DNA of 38,941 nucleotides, taken from the NCBI GenBank assembly GCA_905233465.1, contig CAJOEI010000021.1, positions 1 to 38,941 of the forward strand, in the 5' to 3' direction. A program made the translations under genes and the position numbers. Positions 28,211 to 35,750 of this stretch are shown here, piece by piece. The notes below the pieces were generated by a model. The model did not search any database and was not told the DNA's origin. It saw nothing but the letters and a program-made list of their open reading frames with translations. This DNA comes from an uncultured Bacteroidaceae bacterium (GTDB taxonomy: Bacteria; Bacteroidota; Bacteroidia; Bacteroidales; Bacteroidaceae). How positions within the stretch are numbered: the stretch's first letter is position 1; every line of letters begins with the position of its first letter.

Positions 28211-28437
28211 AATTCGTAATTCATAATGTTGATTAATTCACGCTCTACGCTCTCGGCCTGCCAATAGTGGTGCTTGACCTTGGAGCGTAAAGAGGCAGCT
28301 TCGACAAAGAGGTCATTCATCTGCCGAGCTATTTGCTTGCGCTCGTCAGCATCCGTTACCGTCTGTAACTTCTGTCGCAACGTCTTTGCCTCCCTGCGAG
28401 CTTCGCTCGCCCTATGTCGCATCTGTTCTATGGTCAT
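28207..28437 (-). CDS. small coiled-coil protein, 76 residues
   Basis: A 76-residue highly charged helical protein (MTIEQMRHRASEARREAKTLRQKLQ...) with heptad-like leucine/alanine spacing. ATG at 28437 is chosen; an in-frame TTG lies four codons earlier in repeat-like DNA. The codons for RASEAR contain a perfect micro-hairpin (GCGAGC-TTC-GCTCGC, 28396-28410). Its last residues (IMNYEL) are written by heptamer repeats. Function unknown; probably acts with the coupled downstream protein. Confidence 0.6.
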   Translation of the reverse strand: MTIEQMRHRASEARREAKTLRQKLQTVTDADERKQIARQMNDLFVEAASLRSKVKHHYWQAESVERELINIMNYEL

Positions 28438-28488
28438 CCTTTCTTTCAATTTTCAATTTTCAACTTAATATGGTCACATTCGTTCCAT

Positions 28489-28568
28489 AATTCAAAAACC
28501 GCCCAATTTTTTATCGTTCTTTAACACTGGTATCAATAGATGATAAAAGACGGGCTGGTTTTTGAATT
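28489..28568. promoter_or_regulatory. long inverted repeat in the divergent intergenic region
   Basis: AATTCAAAAACC-GCCC (28489-28504) pairs with GGGC-T-GGTTTTTGAATT (28552-28568): 16 bp with a single bulged T, across a 47-base AT-rich centre. The right arm contains the TTTG used as -33 for the plus-strand ATPase gene, and the left arm contains the mirror TTTG for the minus strand. It may be an operator, a cruciform or a short MITE-like element. Confidence 0.65.
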
Positions 28569-28592
28569 TTCTCTTGTTCGCGACTATATTAT
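28561..28592 (+). promoter_or_regulatory. probable promoter of the AAA+ ATPase gene
   Basis: TTTG (28561-28564), 20 bases, TATATTAT (28585-28592). The -33 is exact; the -7 matches TAnnTT but not the final TG. Transcription would start near 28600, which excludes the longer open frame from 28562. Confidence 0.45.
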
Positions 28593-28720
28593 ATGATGCG
28601 GCTGCACCGCTGCCACAGGACGCGGCTGCGCCGCAGTTTAAAGTTTATTGTTTAATGTTTAAAGAAATTGTAAATCGTAAAAACGTAAATTACATGGGAT
28701 TGTCAAATCGTAAATTAGAA

Positions 28721-30379
28721 ATGACACTGCTGCAGGCCATAGAGCGCGTGGTGGAGGTGTCGAAGGATTCCAAGCTGGAGGCCGAGGCCAAGGCTGAGAT
28801 GGCGGACGAGGTGCGCTATATCGCCGAGCGCTACGGCATCACTGAGCGGCAGGCGATATTGTTCTGCGTCTGCATGGAACGCGGTCCTCGCCACGTGGAT
28901 TTCGACGACCTGGCCAACCACTTAGACGTCAGCAATATACGCATCCTGAGTTATGCCGAGGATATCGATGCGCTGGTGCACCGCCGTCTGCTGCGCTATC
29001 GCGATGCCAAGGATGAAGATACGTTCGACATCCCGCAGCCTGTCATCAAAGCCCTGAAGCACAACGAAGTGTATGAGCTGCCAGCACGTACGGGATTGGA
29101 CTGCGCAACCTTGTTCGAAGTGCTTGACGAGTTGTTCCAGGATCTGGACGACGATGCCATCACGCCCAATGACCTCATCACGGAAATCAACGTGCTCTTC
29201 AAAGATAATCCGCAGGTGTCTTTCGCCAAGCAGGTCAAAGACCTCAGCCGTGTCTCACCGCAGGATAAATTGCTGTTGCTGTTCTTCTGCCACCGATTGG
29301 TGAACAAGGATGACGACGACATCCGCTTCGGGCAGATGGAGGACTGCTTCGTCAACTCTGCCGCTTTCATCAATGCCAAGGGGCTTCTGCGAAGCGGTGA
29401 GCACCCGCTGATGCAGAAAAAACTCATCGAGCATCGCTGTGAGGACGGCATTGCCGACACCTCGCGCTACAGACTCACAGAGCAGGCAAAACGCACACTG
29501 CTGGCCGAGATGAAAATCAATAGCAGCGAAGAGAAGCTGGCCGATGTCATCAAGGCCAAGGACCTAACAGCCAAGGAGATGTTCTACGTCAAGGAGAACC
29601 AGCGCCAGGTGGAAGAGCTGCGTTCTTTCCTGGAACCAGACCGCTACACTGAGATTCGTGAGCGTATGCTCCAGAACGGCTTCCGCACCAGCTTCGCCTG
29701 TCTGTTCTATGGCGGCCCCGGCACAGGCAAGACAGAGACAGCCTATCAGCTGGCACGCGAGACGGGGCGCGACATCATGATCGTCGATGTGCCGCAGATC
29801 AAGAGCAAGTGGGTAGGTGATTCGGAGAAGAACATCAAGGCACTGTTCGACCGCTACAGAGAACTCGTTCGTAAAACGAACGATAATGGAAAATTGACAA
29901 TTGACAATGGAAAATGCGGGGCCGCACCAATATTGTTGTTCAACGAGGCCGATGCCATCATAGGCATCCGCCGACAAGGGGCTACAAGTGCCGTGGACAA
30001 GATGGAGAACTCCATCCAGAATATCATCCTGCAGGAGATGGAGACGCTGGACGGCATCATGATTGCCACCACAAACCTGACACAGAACTTGGACAGCGCC
30101 TTCGAGCGCCGCTTCCTCTACAAGATCAAGTTCGAGAAGCCCACCGAAGAAGCCCGTGCCCACATCTGGCACTCGATGATTCCCGACCTTAGCGAGCAGA
30201 ACGTCCATACGTTGGCCTCGAGGTATGATTTCAGCGGTGGTCAGATTGAGAACATCGCCCGCCACTATGCCATCGATGTGATTCTGCACGGCCATAGCGA
30301 GGATGCGCTGCCGATGCTCATCCGCCATTGCGACAACGAACGGTTGAAGGGAACGCGCTCGTCGAAGATTGGCTTTTAG
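28721..30379 (+). CDS. AAA+ ATPase with winged-helix-like N-terminal region
   Basis: A 552-residue protein. Residues 1-280 form a helical, possibly winged-helix N-terminus; the AAA+ core follows with Walker A GGPGTGKT (331-338), LLFNEADA (N408, E409), sensor ATTNLT and AFERRFLYKIKF near the arginine finger. Asn replaces the usual Walker B Asp; I recall this as normal for this Bacteroidota family but cannot check. An in-frame repeat insert (29883-29917, NDNGKLTIDNGK) sits between Walker A and Walker B. Starts at 28562 and 28694 are in frame but the extra residues come from hairpin and repeat DNA. Likely a cytoplasmic remodelling ATPase; partner unknown. Confidence 0.8.
   Translation: MTLLQAIERVVEVSKDSKLEAEAKAEMADEVRYIAERYGITERQAILFCVCMERGPRHVDFDDLANHLDVSNIRILSYAEDIDALVHRRLLRYRDAKDEDTFDIPQPVIKALKHNEVYELPARTGLDCATLFEVLDELFQDLDDDAITPNDLITEINVLFKDNPQVSFAKQVKDLSRVSPQDKLLLLFFCHRLVNKDDDDIRFGQMEDCFVNSAAFINAKGLLRSGEHPLMQKKLIEHRCEDGIADTSRYRLTEQAKRTLLAEMKINSSEEKLADVIKAKDLTAKEMFYVKENQRQVEELRSFLEPDRYTEIRERMLQNGFRTSFACLFYGGPGTGKTETAYQLARETGRDIMIVDVPQIKSKWVGDSEKNIKALFDRYRELVRKTNDNGKLTIDNGKCGAAPILLFNEADAIIGIRRQGATSAVDKMENSIQNIILQEMETLDGIMIATTNLTQNLDSAFERRFLYKIKFEKPTEEARAHIWHSMIPDLSEQNVHTLASRYDFSGGQIENIARHYAIDVILHGHSEDALPMLIRHCDNERLKGTRSSKIGF
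29883..29917. repeat. in-frame heptamer repeat inside the AAA+ ATPase
   Basis: Five 7-bp units (ATAATGG, AAAATTG, ACAATTG, ACAATGG, AAAATGC) are read as DNGKLTIDNGKC, just before the Walker B strand, with the frame preserved. Confidence 0.85.
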
Positions 30380-30443
30380 CTGTTCTTTGTCGGGTATATT
30401 AGTTAAATTATGTTGTTTCGTTAAATCGCTCCCGAGAAATGAC

Positions 30444-30451
30444 TATATTTG
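30444..30451 (+). promoter_or_regulatory. -7 element upstream of the 30484 operon
   Basis: TATATTTG is a perfect TAnnTTTG, 32 bases before the start codon. No convincing TTTG stands at the right distance upstream. The 104-base gap after the ATPase gene otherwise holds nothing recognisable. Confidence 0.5.
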
Positions 30452-30483
30452 CAAATCATAAACGGAATGAAACCTAAAACGAT

Positions 30484-31083
30484 ATGGCAAAAGAACTGTT
30501 ATTCAAACTGTCGGGGACAGACTATGGAGCCGCCCCCGTGAAACTGGAGAGAAAGAAAATCTATGGTTGGACGGACATCGTAGCCACCGACCGTAGTGGT
30601 AATGTGTGTGGCTCAGCCTACCTGTCGCCTGACGATGCACTAATCATTCCTTCTGGAGGATTGAAACAAGGCACCGTCAGTGAGGACGGACGCTGGGTCG
30701 AGAAGTCGGAACTTACTGCCTACAGCGAGGACGGACAGGAGGTGCTGCCTAACTACGCTTCGTCGTTTGATGCGCCCATCGACCTGAAACAGAAGGCCAC
30801 TACCGAAGAGTTCCTCGACAACGACTGGGAGTCGGTCTATCAACTCGTTAATGCCGACCTGGCTGCAGCCATAGGTGATGATATCTATAAGTTCGACTTC
30901 AGTTATCGCGGCGGCACCAACCACAACGACGGTTACCTCATGGCCACTCCCGCCGGCCTGTTCCTCTTTGCCGGCGACAAGCAGGAGTTTCCCCTCGTAT
31001 CATTAGCCGAAGAGACGACCATCGATGATACCGAGGAACCTGTTGAAGAAGAAATCGACGGATTGGATTTCAGTATGTTTTAA
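30484..31083 (+). CDS. hypothetical protein, 199 residues (ATPase-associated)
   Basis: A soluble 199-residue protein starting MAKELLFKLSGTDYGAAPVKLERKKIYGWTDIV. Gly- and Asp-rich beta-strand-like stretches (DDALIIPSGGLKQGTVSEDGRW) are followed by an acidic C-terminus (TTIDDTEEPVEEEIDGLDF). No signal peptide, no membrane segment, no motif I recognise. It is 12 bases ahead of the next gene and has its own -7 element, so it heads a three-gene unit directly behind the AAA+ ATPase. A substrate or adaptor of that ATPase is a guess from position only. Confidence 0.65.
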   Translation: MAKELLFKLSGTDYGAAPVKLERKKIYGWTDIVATDRSGNVCGSAYLSPDDALIIPSGGLKQGTVSEDGRWVEKSELTAYSEDGQEVLPNYASSFDAPIDLKQKATTEEFLDNDWESVYQLVNADLAAAIGDDIYKFDFSYRGGTNHNDGYLMATPAGLFLFAGDKQEFPLVSLAEETTIDDTEEPVEEEIDGLDFSMF

Positions 31084-31095
31084 ATAGAAAGTATT

Positions 31096-31749
31096 ATGGG
31101 GTTTTGGACAACTGCAACCTTAGTAGTAATGCGGAAGGAGGATTTCTCCCGTGTTTTCAACTTCGTCAAACCCGATGAGCATGACAAAGAGCCTCAAACG
31201 GATGAAGAATACAAACAGGTTATGAATTATGTCGATACGCTTTCCGGAGAAGAGCGGGCCGCATGGATGACGCGTCACTGTGCACGCCTCTATGTCGATT
31301 TCCGTGCTGAAGAAGTTCAACAGGAGCTGTCATGGTCTGGAAGAAACGAGATTGGCGGTTGGGCGGTGGACATCGCAGAATTGGTTGTCGGACAGTTCCC
31401 TGATGTGGATTTCCGTATTTCCACTTTTTGTGACTTTGGCGGTCTCGACCTCAGGTACGGTGTTTCTGAGAACGGCAAAGTCAAATGGATTGAACTGAGT
31501 GATGATGTACAAGAGATGTTTGAATGGGGAATCGATGTGGATCCTTATACTGGTCCCACACCAGAGAATATGGAAGAACTGAAACAACACAGGAGAGCAC
31601 GAGTGCGGGAGATGATAGACCTTGGAGTAAACATCAGCATAGACCAATGGCCTCCTACAAGCGAGCAGTTTGATGAGGAACGTCGTCTTCTATATGGAGA
31701 GCCAACGCCAATGGAGCATAATGATGATGACCCCGATCTGCCATTCTAA
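31096..31749 (+). CDS. hypothetical protein, 217 residues
   Basis: A soluble 217-residue protein beginning MGFWTTATLVVMRKEDFSRVF, rich in acidic and aromatic residues, ending in an acidic tail (HNDDDPDLPF). It contains GGWAVDIAELVVGQFPDVDFRISTFCDFGGLDLRYG, which reads like an alternating strand/helix domain. No signal peptide or known motif. Base composition is visibly more AT-rich than the 30484 and 31778 genes on either side. It lies between them in a compact unit. Confidence 0.6.
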   Translation: MGFWTTATLVVMRKEDFSRVFNFVKPDEHDKEPQTDEEYKQVMNYVDTLSGEERAAWMTRHCARLYVDFRAEEVQQELSWSGRNEIGGWAVDIAELVVGQFPDVDFRISTFCDFGGLDLRYGVSENGKVKWIELSDDVQEMFEWGIDVDPYTGPTPENMEELKQHRRARVREMIDLGVNISIDQWPPTSEQFDEERRLLYGEPTPMEHNDDDPDLPF

Positions 31750-31777
31750 ACAAAACCATTTAACGAATTAATATATT

Positions 31778-32473
31778 ATGCGAAAGATAAATCTATCCAA
31801 TGATACGAAACGTGATGCCGAGGTGGCTTACGGCACTACGTTTCATCGCCAGACGCCTGTCTATAAGACGGCCGACGGCAAGAAGAGTGTGAACGAACGG
31901 CGAGTGCGCGCCACGATGAAGACCACCGACGAGGCACTGCTTGCCCAGTATGGCGAAGGACTCGCCGATGCCCTCATCGCCGGCGACCCCGAAGTGGACA
32001 TGGAGCAGTTCGGCCTGAAGGTCGAAGGACTGAAGAAGGTGTTTGTGACGCCTGCCCAGAAAGTGGCTTACGGCGTGACGCTCTCAGAGCACGTCTTCCT
32101 TGCCGACGGTACAGAGAAAGAGGTGCGCCCCGAGCAGACCACCACTGCCAATATCGCTCTTGACGGCCTGCCTCTGCGCTGGACGGGCAAACTCATTCCC
32201 CGTCAGAAGGCCATGCGGATGTTCATGTTCAAGAAGAGTTATCAGGTGCAGCATGTCAACGGCCTGACCTACGACTTCCTCTTCGATATGGCGAAGAAAC
32301 TGGCCGATGCCGATGCCATGATGCTCGTGGGAGGCGGACAGAAAGGCATCGAGCCTCTGGTGATGGCCAATGGCGGCACACCCTATCGTGCCTTCCTCGA
32401 AGGTCGCGTCGATGGTGACAAGTACGCCCTTATCCTGCGCCTCACAAACATGGAATTGAAGTCAATTGGATAA
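31778..32473 (+). CDS. hypothetical protein, 231 residues
   Basis: A soluble 231-residue protein, MRKINLSNDTKRDAEVAYGTTFHRQTPVYKTADG. Lys- and Met-rich middle (RQKAMRMFMFKKSYQVQHVNGLTYDFLFDMAKKLADADAMMLVGGGQKG). The C-terminal part, with GRVDGDKYALILRLTNMELK, looks like a compact alpha/beta domain. No known motif. Last of the three small genes after the AAA+ ATPase, 28 bases behind its neighbour. Downstream lies repeat DNA and then the LRR/ligase region. Confidence 0.6.
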   Translation: MRKINLSNDTKRDAEVAYGTTFHRQTPVYKTADGKKSVNERRVRATMKTTDEALLAQYGEGLADALIAGDPEVDMEQFGLKVEGLKKVFVTPAQKVAYGVTLSEHVFLADGTEKEVRPEQTTTANIALDGLPLRWTGKLIPRQKAMRMFMFKKSYQVQHVNGLTYDFLFDMAKKLADADAMMLVGGGQKGIEPLVMANGGTPYRAFLEGRVDGDKYALILRLTNMELKSIG

Positions 32474-32494
32474 TCAAAGAATACTGAACAAATA

Positions 32495-32537
32495 GTAAAC
32501 AGTAAATCGTAAATAGTAAATCGTAAAATCGTAAATA
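32495..32537. repeat. heptamer repeat before the LRR stub
   Basis: Units GTAAACA, GTAAATC, GTAAATA, GTAAATC, one 8-bp GTAAAATC, and GTAAATA run in tandem, ending just before the first LRR leader hairpin. Confidence 0.8.
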
Positions 32538-32544
32538 TAATAGG

Positions 32545-32569
32545 CCTCGCGATGTACAGGTAATCGTAA
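32545..32569 (+). promoter_or_regulatory. LRR-gene leader hairpin, copy 1
   Basis: Imperfect stem TCGCGAT / ATCGTAA around loop GTACAGGTA, 8 bases before an ATG. It matches copy 2 (34025-34049) base for base and is a variant of copies 3 and 4. Its ORF is only a 19-codon stub. Confidence 0.7.
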
Positions 32570-32577
32570 TTTACCTT

Positions 32578-32634
32578 ATGGCAAAATATGAAATCAAAGA
32601 CGGTGTGGGAATCATCCCACAGAGGACTACTTAA
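32578..32634 (+). pseudogene. truncated 5' stub of an LRR gene
   Basis: ATG plus MAKYEIKDGVGIIPQRTT and a stop. The first 14 residues equal the N-terminus of the intact LRR protein at 37211; homology ends near 32619, after which unrelated sequence begins. At the break the DNA reads TGTGGGA-ATCA-TCCCACA, a perfect 7-bp inverted repeat (32604-32621). The rest of the gene is missing and the DUF4143 ATPase follows. Confidence 0.75.
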
Positions 32635-32677
32635 AGAATATTTGTTTGATAATACTGAACAAAAACATTTGATTTTG

Positions 32678-32709
32678 TTTGGTGTTATTAAACAAAATGA
32701 CTATATTTG
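32678..32709 (+). promoter_or_regulatory. promoter of the DUF4143 ATPase
   Basis: TTTG (32678-32681), 20 bases, TATATTTG (32702-32709): both elements are exact. The ATG at 32726 is 16 bases downstream of the -7 box. Confidence 0.75.
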
Positions 32710-32725
32710 CACAAAAAGATGTATA

Positions 32726-33997
32726 ATGGCTATTACTAAAGAGACATTTCGAACACTGATTCGAGAAGGACAGGAGGAAATCAGAGACGTAGAACTCTAC
32801 AACCGTCCCTTTGATTTCGAAGAACAAGGTAGATATGTGCTTGTTGGTGTAAGGCAAGCTGGCAAGTCGTATATGCTATTCAAACGAGCCAAGCAACTGC
32901 TACAGAACGGACATCTGTTGGAAGAGATAGTCTATATTGATTTCGATGATGAACGTTTGGTAGGTATGAAAGCCGAGGATTTCGACCTGATTCTCCAGGC
33001 CTATCAGTCTGTCTATCCTCATACGCCTCTTTTGTTCTTTGACGAGATTCAGAATGTAGAAGGCTGGGAGCATTTCGCCCGAAGGCTGGCAAACAGGAAG
33101 TATCAAGTGTTCATCACAGGTAGTAATGCAAAAATGCTAAGTCGTGATATTCAGACGGTAATGGGTGGACGCTATTTAGATGAGACCATTTATCCATATT
33201 CCTTTCACGAATACTTGGAGGCTCAAGATATCAGGTTGTCAAAGGAATGGCAGTTCGGACGCGACCGTTCAAAGGTGCAACAAGCATTTTCCCAATATAT
33301 GAACTGGGGCGGTTTCCCAGAACTCTTGCTCTATCGAAACAAACGTCATTGGCTGAATGATCTATATGAAAAAATTTTGTTGGGCGATATTATTCAGCGC
33401 AGCAAAGTGAAAAACGAACTGGCGCTAAGAATGGTTGTCAAGCGAATGGCTGAGAGTGTCATGCAGCCCACCTCATTTACTAGAATTGCAAACTTGGTGA
33501 AGGCAACTGGGGTAAGCACTTCAACGGCTTCGGTTATCGACTACGTGAAGTTTGCCAAAGATGCATGCATGATGTTCTCATTAGAAAACTATGCCTCAAA
33601 GTTCGTTGAGAAGGAGACCGTGAAGAAGCATTACTTTGTGGATAATGGCCTGCTTAACATTTTCCTTACAAATGGCGAGACTGCCTTATTGGAGAATGCA
33701 TGTGCTATTCATCTTTACAAGAAATATGGAAAAGATCTATACTTCTACAACAAAAATATTGAAGTTGACTTCTATGTTCCTGATGAGTCATACGCCGTTC
33801 AAGCGGCATATTCCATCATGGGAGAAAACGCAAGTAACACCTATGACCGTGAGGTCGGGGCGCTTAAGAAATTGAACGCCTTTCAGCCTCTCACTCGTAT
33901 GGTGATTGTCACCTATGATGAGGAAACGACAATTGATATTGGTTCCGGACAGTCCATCGAAGTCATTCCCGCATGGAAATGGCTATTACAATCATAG
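32726..33997 (+). CDS. AAA_14/DUF4143 family ATPase
   Basis: A 423-residue protein with Walker A GVRQAGKS (41-48), Walker B LLFFDEIQNV (D106, E107) and the ITGSNAKML motif typical of AAA_14. The C-terminal DUF4143 part (about 215-410) has QYMNWGGFPELLLY, HYFVDNGLLNIFL and IEVDFYVP, an endonuclease-fold-like segment. These ATPases are common and multicopy in Bacteroidota; their role is not settled. The frame is open from 32588, but the promoter at 32678-32709 fixes the ATG at 32726. Composition is more AT-rich than the por and sus genes, and it sits exactly where an LRR gene has been cut off, suggesting acquisition. Confidence 0.85.
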   Translation: MAITKETFRTLIREGQEEIRDVELYNRPFDFEEQGRYVLVGVRQAGKSYMLFKRAKQLLQNGHLLEEIVYIDFDDERLVGMKAEDFDLILQAYQSVYPHTPLLFFDEIQNVEGWEHFARRLANRKYQVFITGSNAKMLSRDIQTVMGGRYLDETIYPYSFHEYLEAQDIRLSKEWQFGRDRSKVQQAFSQYMNWGGFPELLLYRNKRHWLNDLYEKILLGDIIQRSKVKNELALRMVVKRMAESVMQPTSFTRIANLVKATGVSTSTASVIDYVKFAKDACMMFSLENYASKFVEKETVKKHYFVDNGLLNIFLTNGETALLENACAIHLYKKYGKDLYFYNKNIEVDFYVPDESYAVQAAYSIMGENASNTYDREVGALKKLNAFQPLTRMVIVTYDEETTIDIGSGQSIEVIPAWKWLLQS

Positions 33998-34024
33998 AAT
34001 CATCAAAGAAACAAATAACTAAAA

Positions 34025-34049
34025 CCTCGCGATGTACAGGTAATCGTAA
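34025..34049 (+). promoter_or_regulatory. LRR-gene leader hairpin, copy 2
   Basis: Same sequence as copy 1 and same 8-base distance to the ATG. It lies 27 bases after the DUF4143 stop. No -33/-7 promoter is visible between the two genes. Confidence 0.7.
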
Positions 34050-34057
34050 TATGAATT

Positions 34058-35734
34058 ATGGCAAAATATGAAATCAAAGACGGAGTATGTATCATACCCG
34101 AAGGAACAGAGAAAGTGTATGTCGATGCCGATTGTTGTGAGGCAATCAAGGAGGTTGTCATCCCTTCATCGGTAACCGAAATCAGCAATGAAGCCTTCAG
34201 GAATTGTTATCATTTGGAGAAAGTTGTGATTCCTAATTCCGTGAAGAAGATAGGCAAAGAGGCTTTCTATGAATGCCGTGAGTTGAAAGAGTTGTTCATT
34301 CCAGATTCTGTAAAAGAGATCGGCATGGAAGCTTTTTATAATTGCAAGAAGTTGGAAAAGGTACGGATTCCCGATTCGGTGAAAGAGATAGAATATGAAC
34401 TGTTTCGGGAATGTAACAGCCTCACCGAGGTTGTGTTTCCTGCTGGGATTACGACTATCGGCGACTCTATGTTCATGCATTGTGGCTTTACCACGCTGGA
34501 AATCCCTGATAGTGTTAAGATAATAGAGAAAGATGCTTTTGCTTTCTGTAAAAACCTGCAGAAAATCGTACTGCCAGAAGGGCTGCTTGTTATAGGAGAT
34601 AATGCCTTTGATGGGTGTCATCAGCTCACGGAAATCGTTATTCCTTCATCAGTTCTTCAAATAGGTTCTAAAGCTTTTGATGATTCAGGGTTGAAGCAAT
34701 TACAGATACCCGCTTCCGTGAAAAGTATTGGAAAGGCTATCACGGCTGGCTGCGAGGCGTTGACCAGTATTGTCGTTGACGAGGGCAATAAATATTATGA
34801 TTCGCGCGATAACTGCAATGCTATCATAGAGAAAGACAATTGGAAACTCATAGCTGGCTGCGGCACTTCCACCATCCCTGACTCTGTCGTCACCATAGCT
34901 AAAGAGGCATTCCGCAAAAGCAGCCTTACTACCATCACAATCCCAGACTCGGTCAAGTTCATTGAGGAGGGGGCGTTCCGTTTCTCAGATAAATTGGTTC
35001 GCGTAGAGATTCCAGGTTCTGTTTGGGTTATCTGTCAAGATACTTTCGGTGAGTGCAAAAGCCTCTCCGAAGTAATTATCGGCGAAGGTGTGACAGAAAT
35101 TGAAAAAAGCGCTTTTTGGGAATGTCCCATTAAGTCCATCCAGCTTCCATCCTCGCTGATCAAATTATCCGGTTTCTACGGATGTCCCCTGACCTCCATC
35201 ACGATTCCAGAAGGAGTGGAGGTGATAGGCAGGGATGCATTTAGGAATTGTAAAGAACTTATCAGCGTAGTCATCCCCAGTTCGGTCAAAAGAATCTTTG
35301 GTGGAGCTTTCGCAGGTTGTTCCACTCTGACCTCTTTGGTCATCTCAGAAGGAGTAGCACAGATTGGCGGCAATAATAACTGGAATGAGTCCTACAGCAC
35401 CTTTAGTTATTGCAGTAGCCTTACGTCAGTCGTTATTCCTGAAGGGGTAAATGCACTTGGCCCTGAAGCTTTTAGTGATTGCACATCGTTGAAAGAAGTC
35501 ACCCTGCCCAGCACAATCACATGGGTTGGAAATGCGTTATTTAGTAATTGCACGAATCTAAAAGCAATTTATTGCCATGTGACAGATCCTACACAAATCG
35601 AGATGGAGCGCGGAGTGGAACTTGGCGGCCATCAGGCAACGCTCTATGTCCCTGCAGGCAAAGGCGTGGTAGCAGCTTACAAGAAAAAGGCCGTATGGAA
35701 GAAGTTCGCAGCCATCAAGCCGATGGATGAATAG
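34058..35734 (+). CDS. cytoplasmic BspA-type leucine-rich-repeat protein
   Basis: A 558-residue protein made of about 18-20 LRR_5 (BspA/TpLRR) repeats of 23 residues, consensus IPDSVKEIGxxAFxxCxxLxx, from about residue 30 to 505. A short cap ends the repeats (TDPTQIEMERGVELGGHQATLYVP...AAYKKKAVWKKFAAIKP). Unlike the usual secreted BspA proteins it has no signal peptide and no sorting tail. Its first residues MAKYEIKDGVCIIPEGT are shared with the other LRR genes here. Probably a protein-binding scaffold in the cytoplasm. It ends 16 bases before the ligase-like gene, so it may be co-translated with it. Confidence 0.85.
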   Translation: MAKYEIKDGVCIIPEGTEKVYVDADCCEAIKEVVIPSSVTEISNEAFRNCYHLEKVVIPNSVKKIGKEAFYECRELKELFIPDSVKEIGMEAFYNCKKLEKVRIPDSVKEIEYELFRECNSLTEVVFPAGITTIGDSMFMHCGFTTLEIPDSVKIIEKDAFAFCKNLQKIVLPEGLLVIGDNAFDGCHQLTEIVIPSSVLQIGSKAFDDSGLKQLQIPASVKSIGKAITAGCEALTSIVVDEGNKYYDSRDNCNAIIEKDNWKLIAGCGTSTIPDSVVTIAKEAFRKSSLTTITIPDSVKFIEEGAFRFSDKLVRVEIPGSVWVICQDTFGECKSLSEVIIGEGVTEIEKSAFWECPIKSIQLPSSLIKLSGFYGCPLTSITIPEGVEVIGRDAFRNCKELISVVIPSSVKRIFGGAFAGCSTLTSLVISEGVAQIGGNNNWNESYSTFSYCSSLTSVVIPEGVNALGPEAFSDCTSLKEVTLPSTITWVGNALFSNCTNLKAIYCHVTDPTQIEMERGVELGGHQATLYVPAGKGVVAAYKKKAVWKKFAAIKPMDE

Positions 35735-35750
35735 TTATAAACTTAGAATA

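Noticed and set aside
28562..28720. Longer N-terminus for the AAA+ ATPase
   Set aside because: It covers the likely promoter, hairpin DNA and AT repeats; conserved-looking sequence starts at the ATG at 28721.
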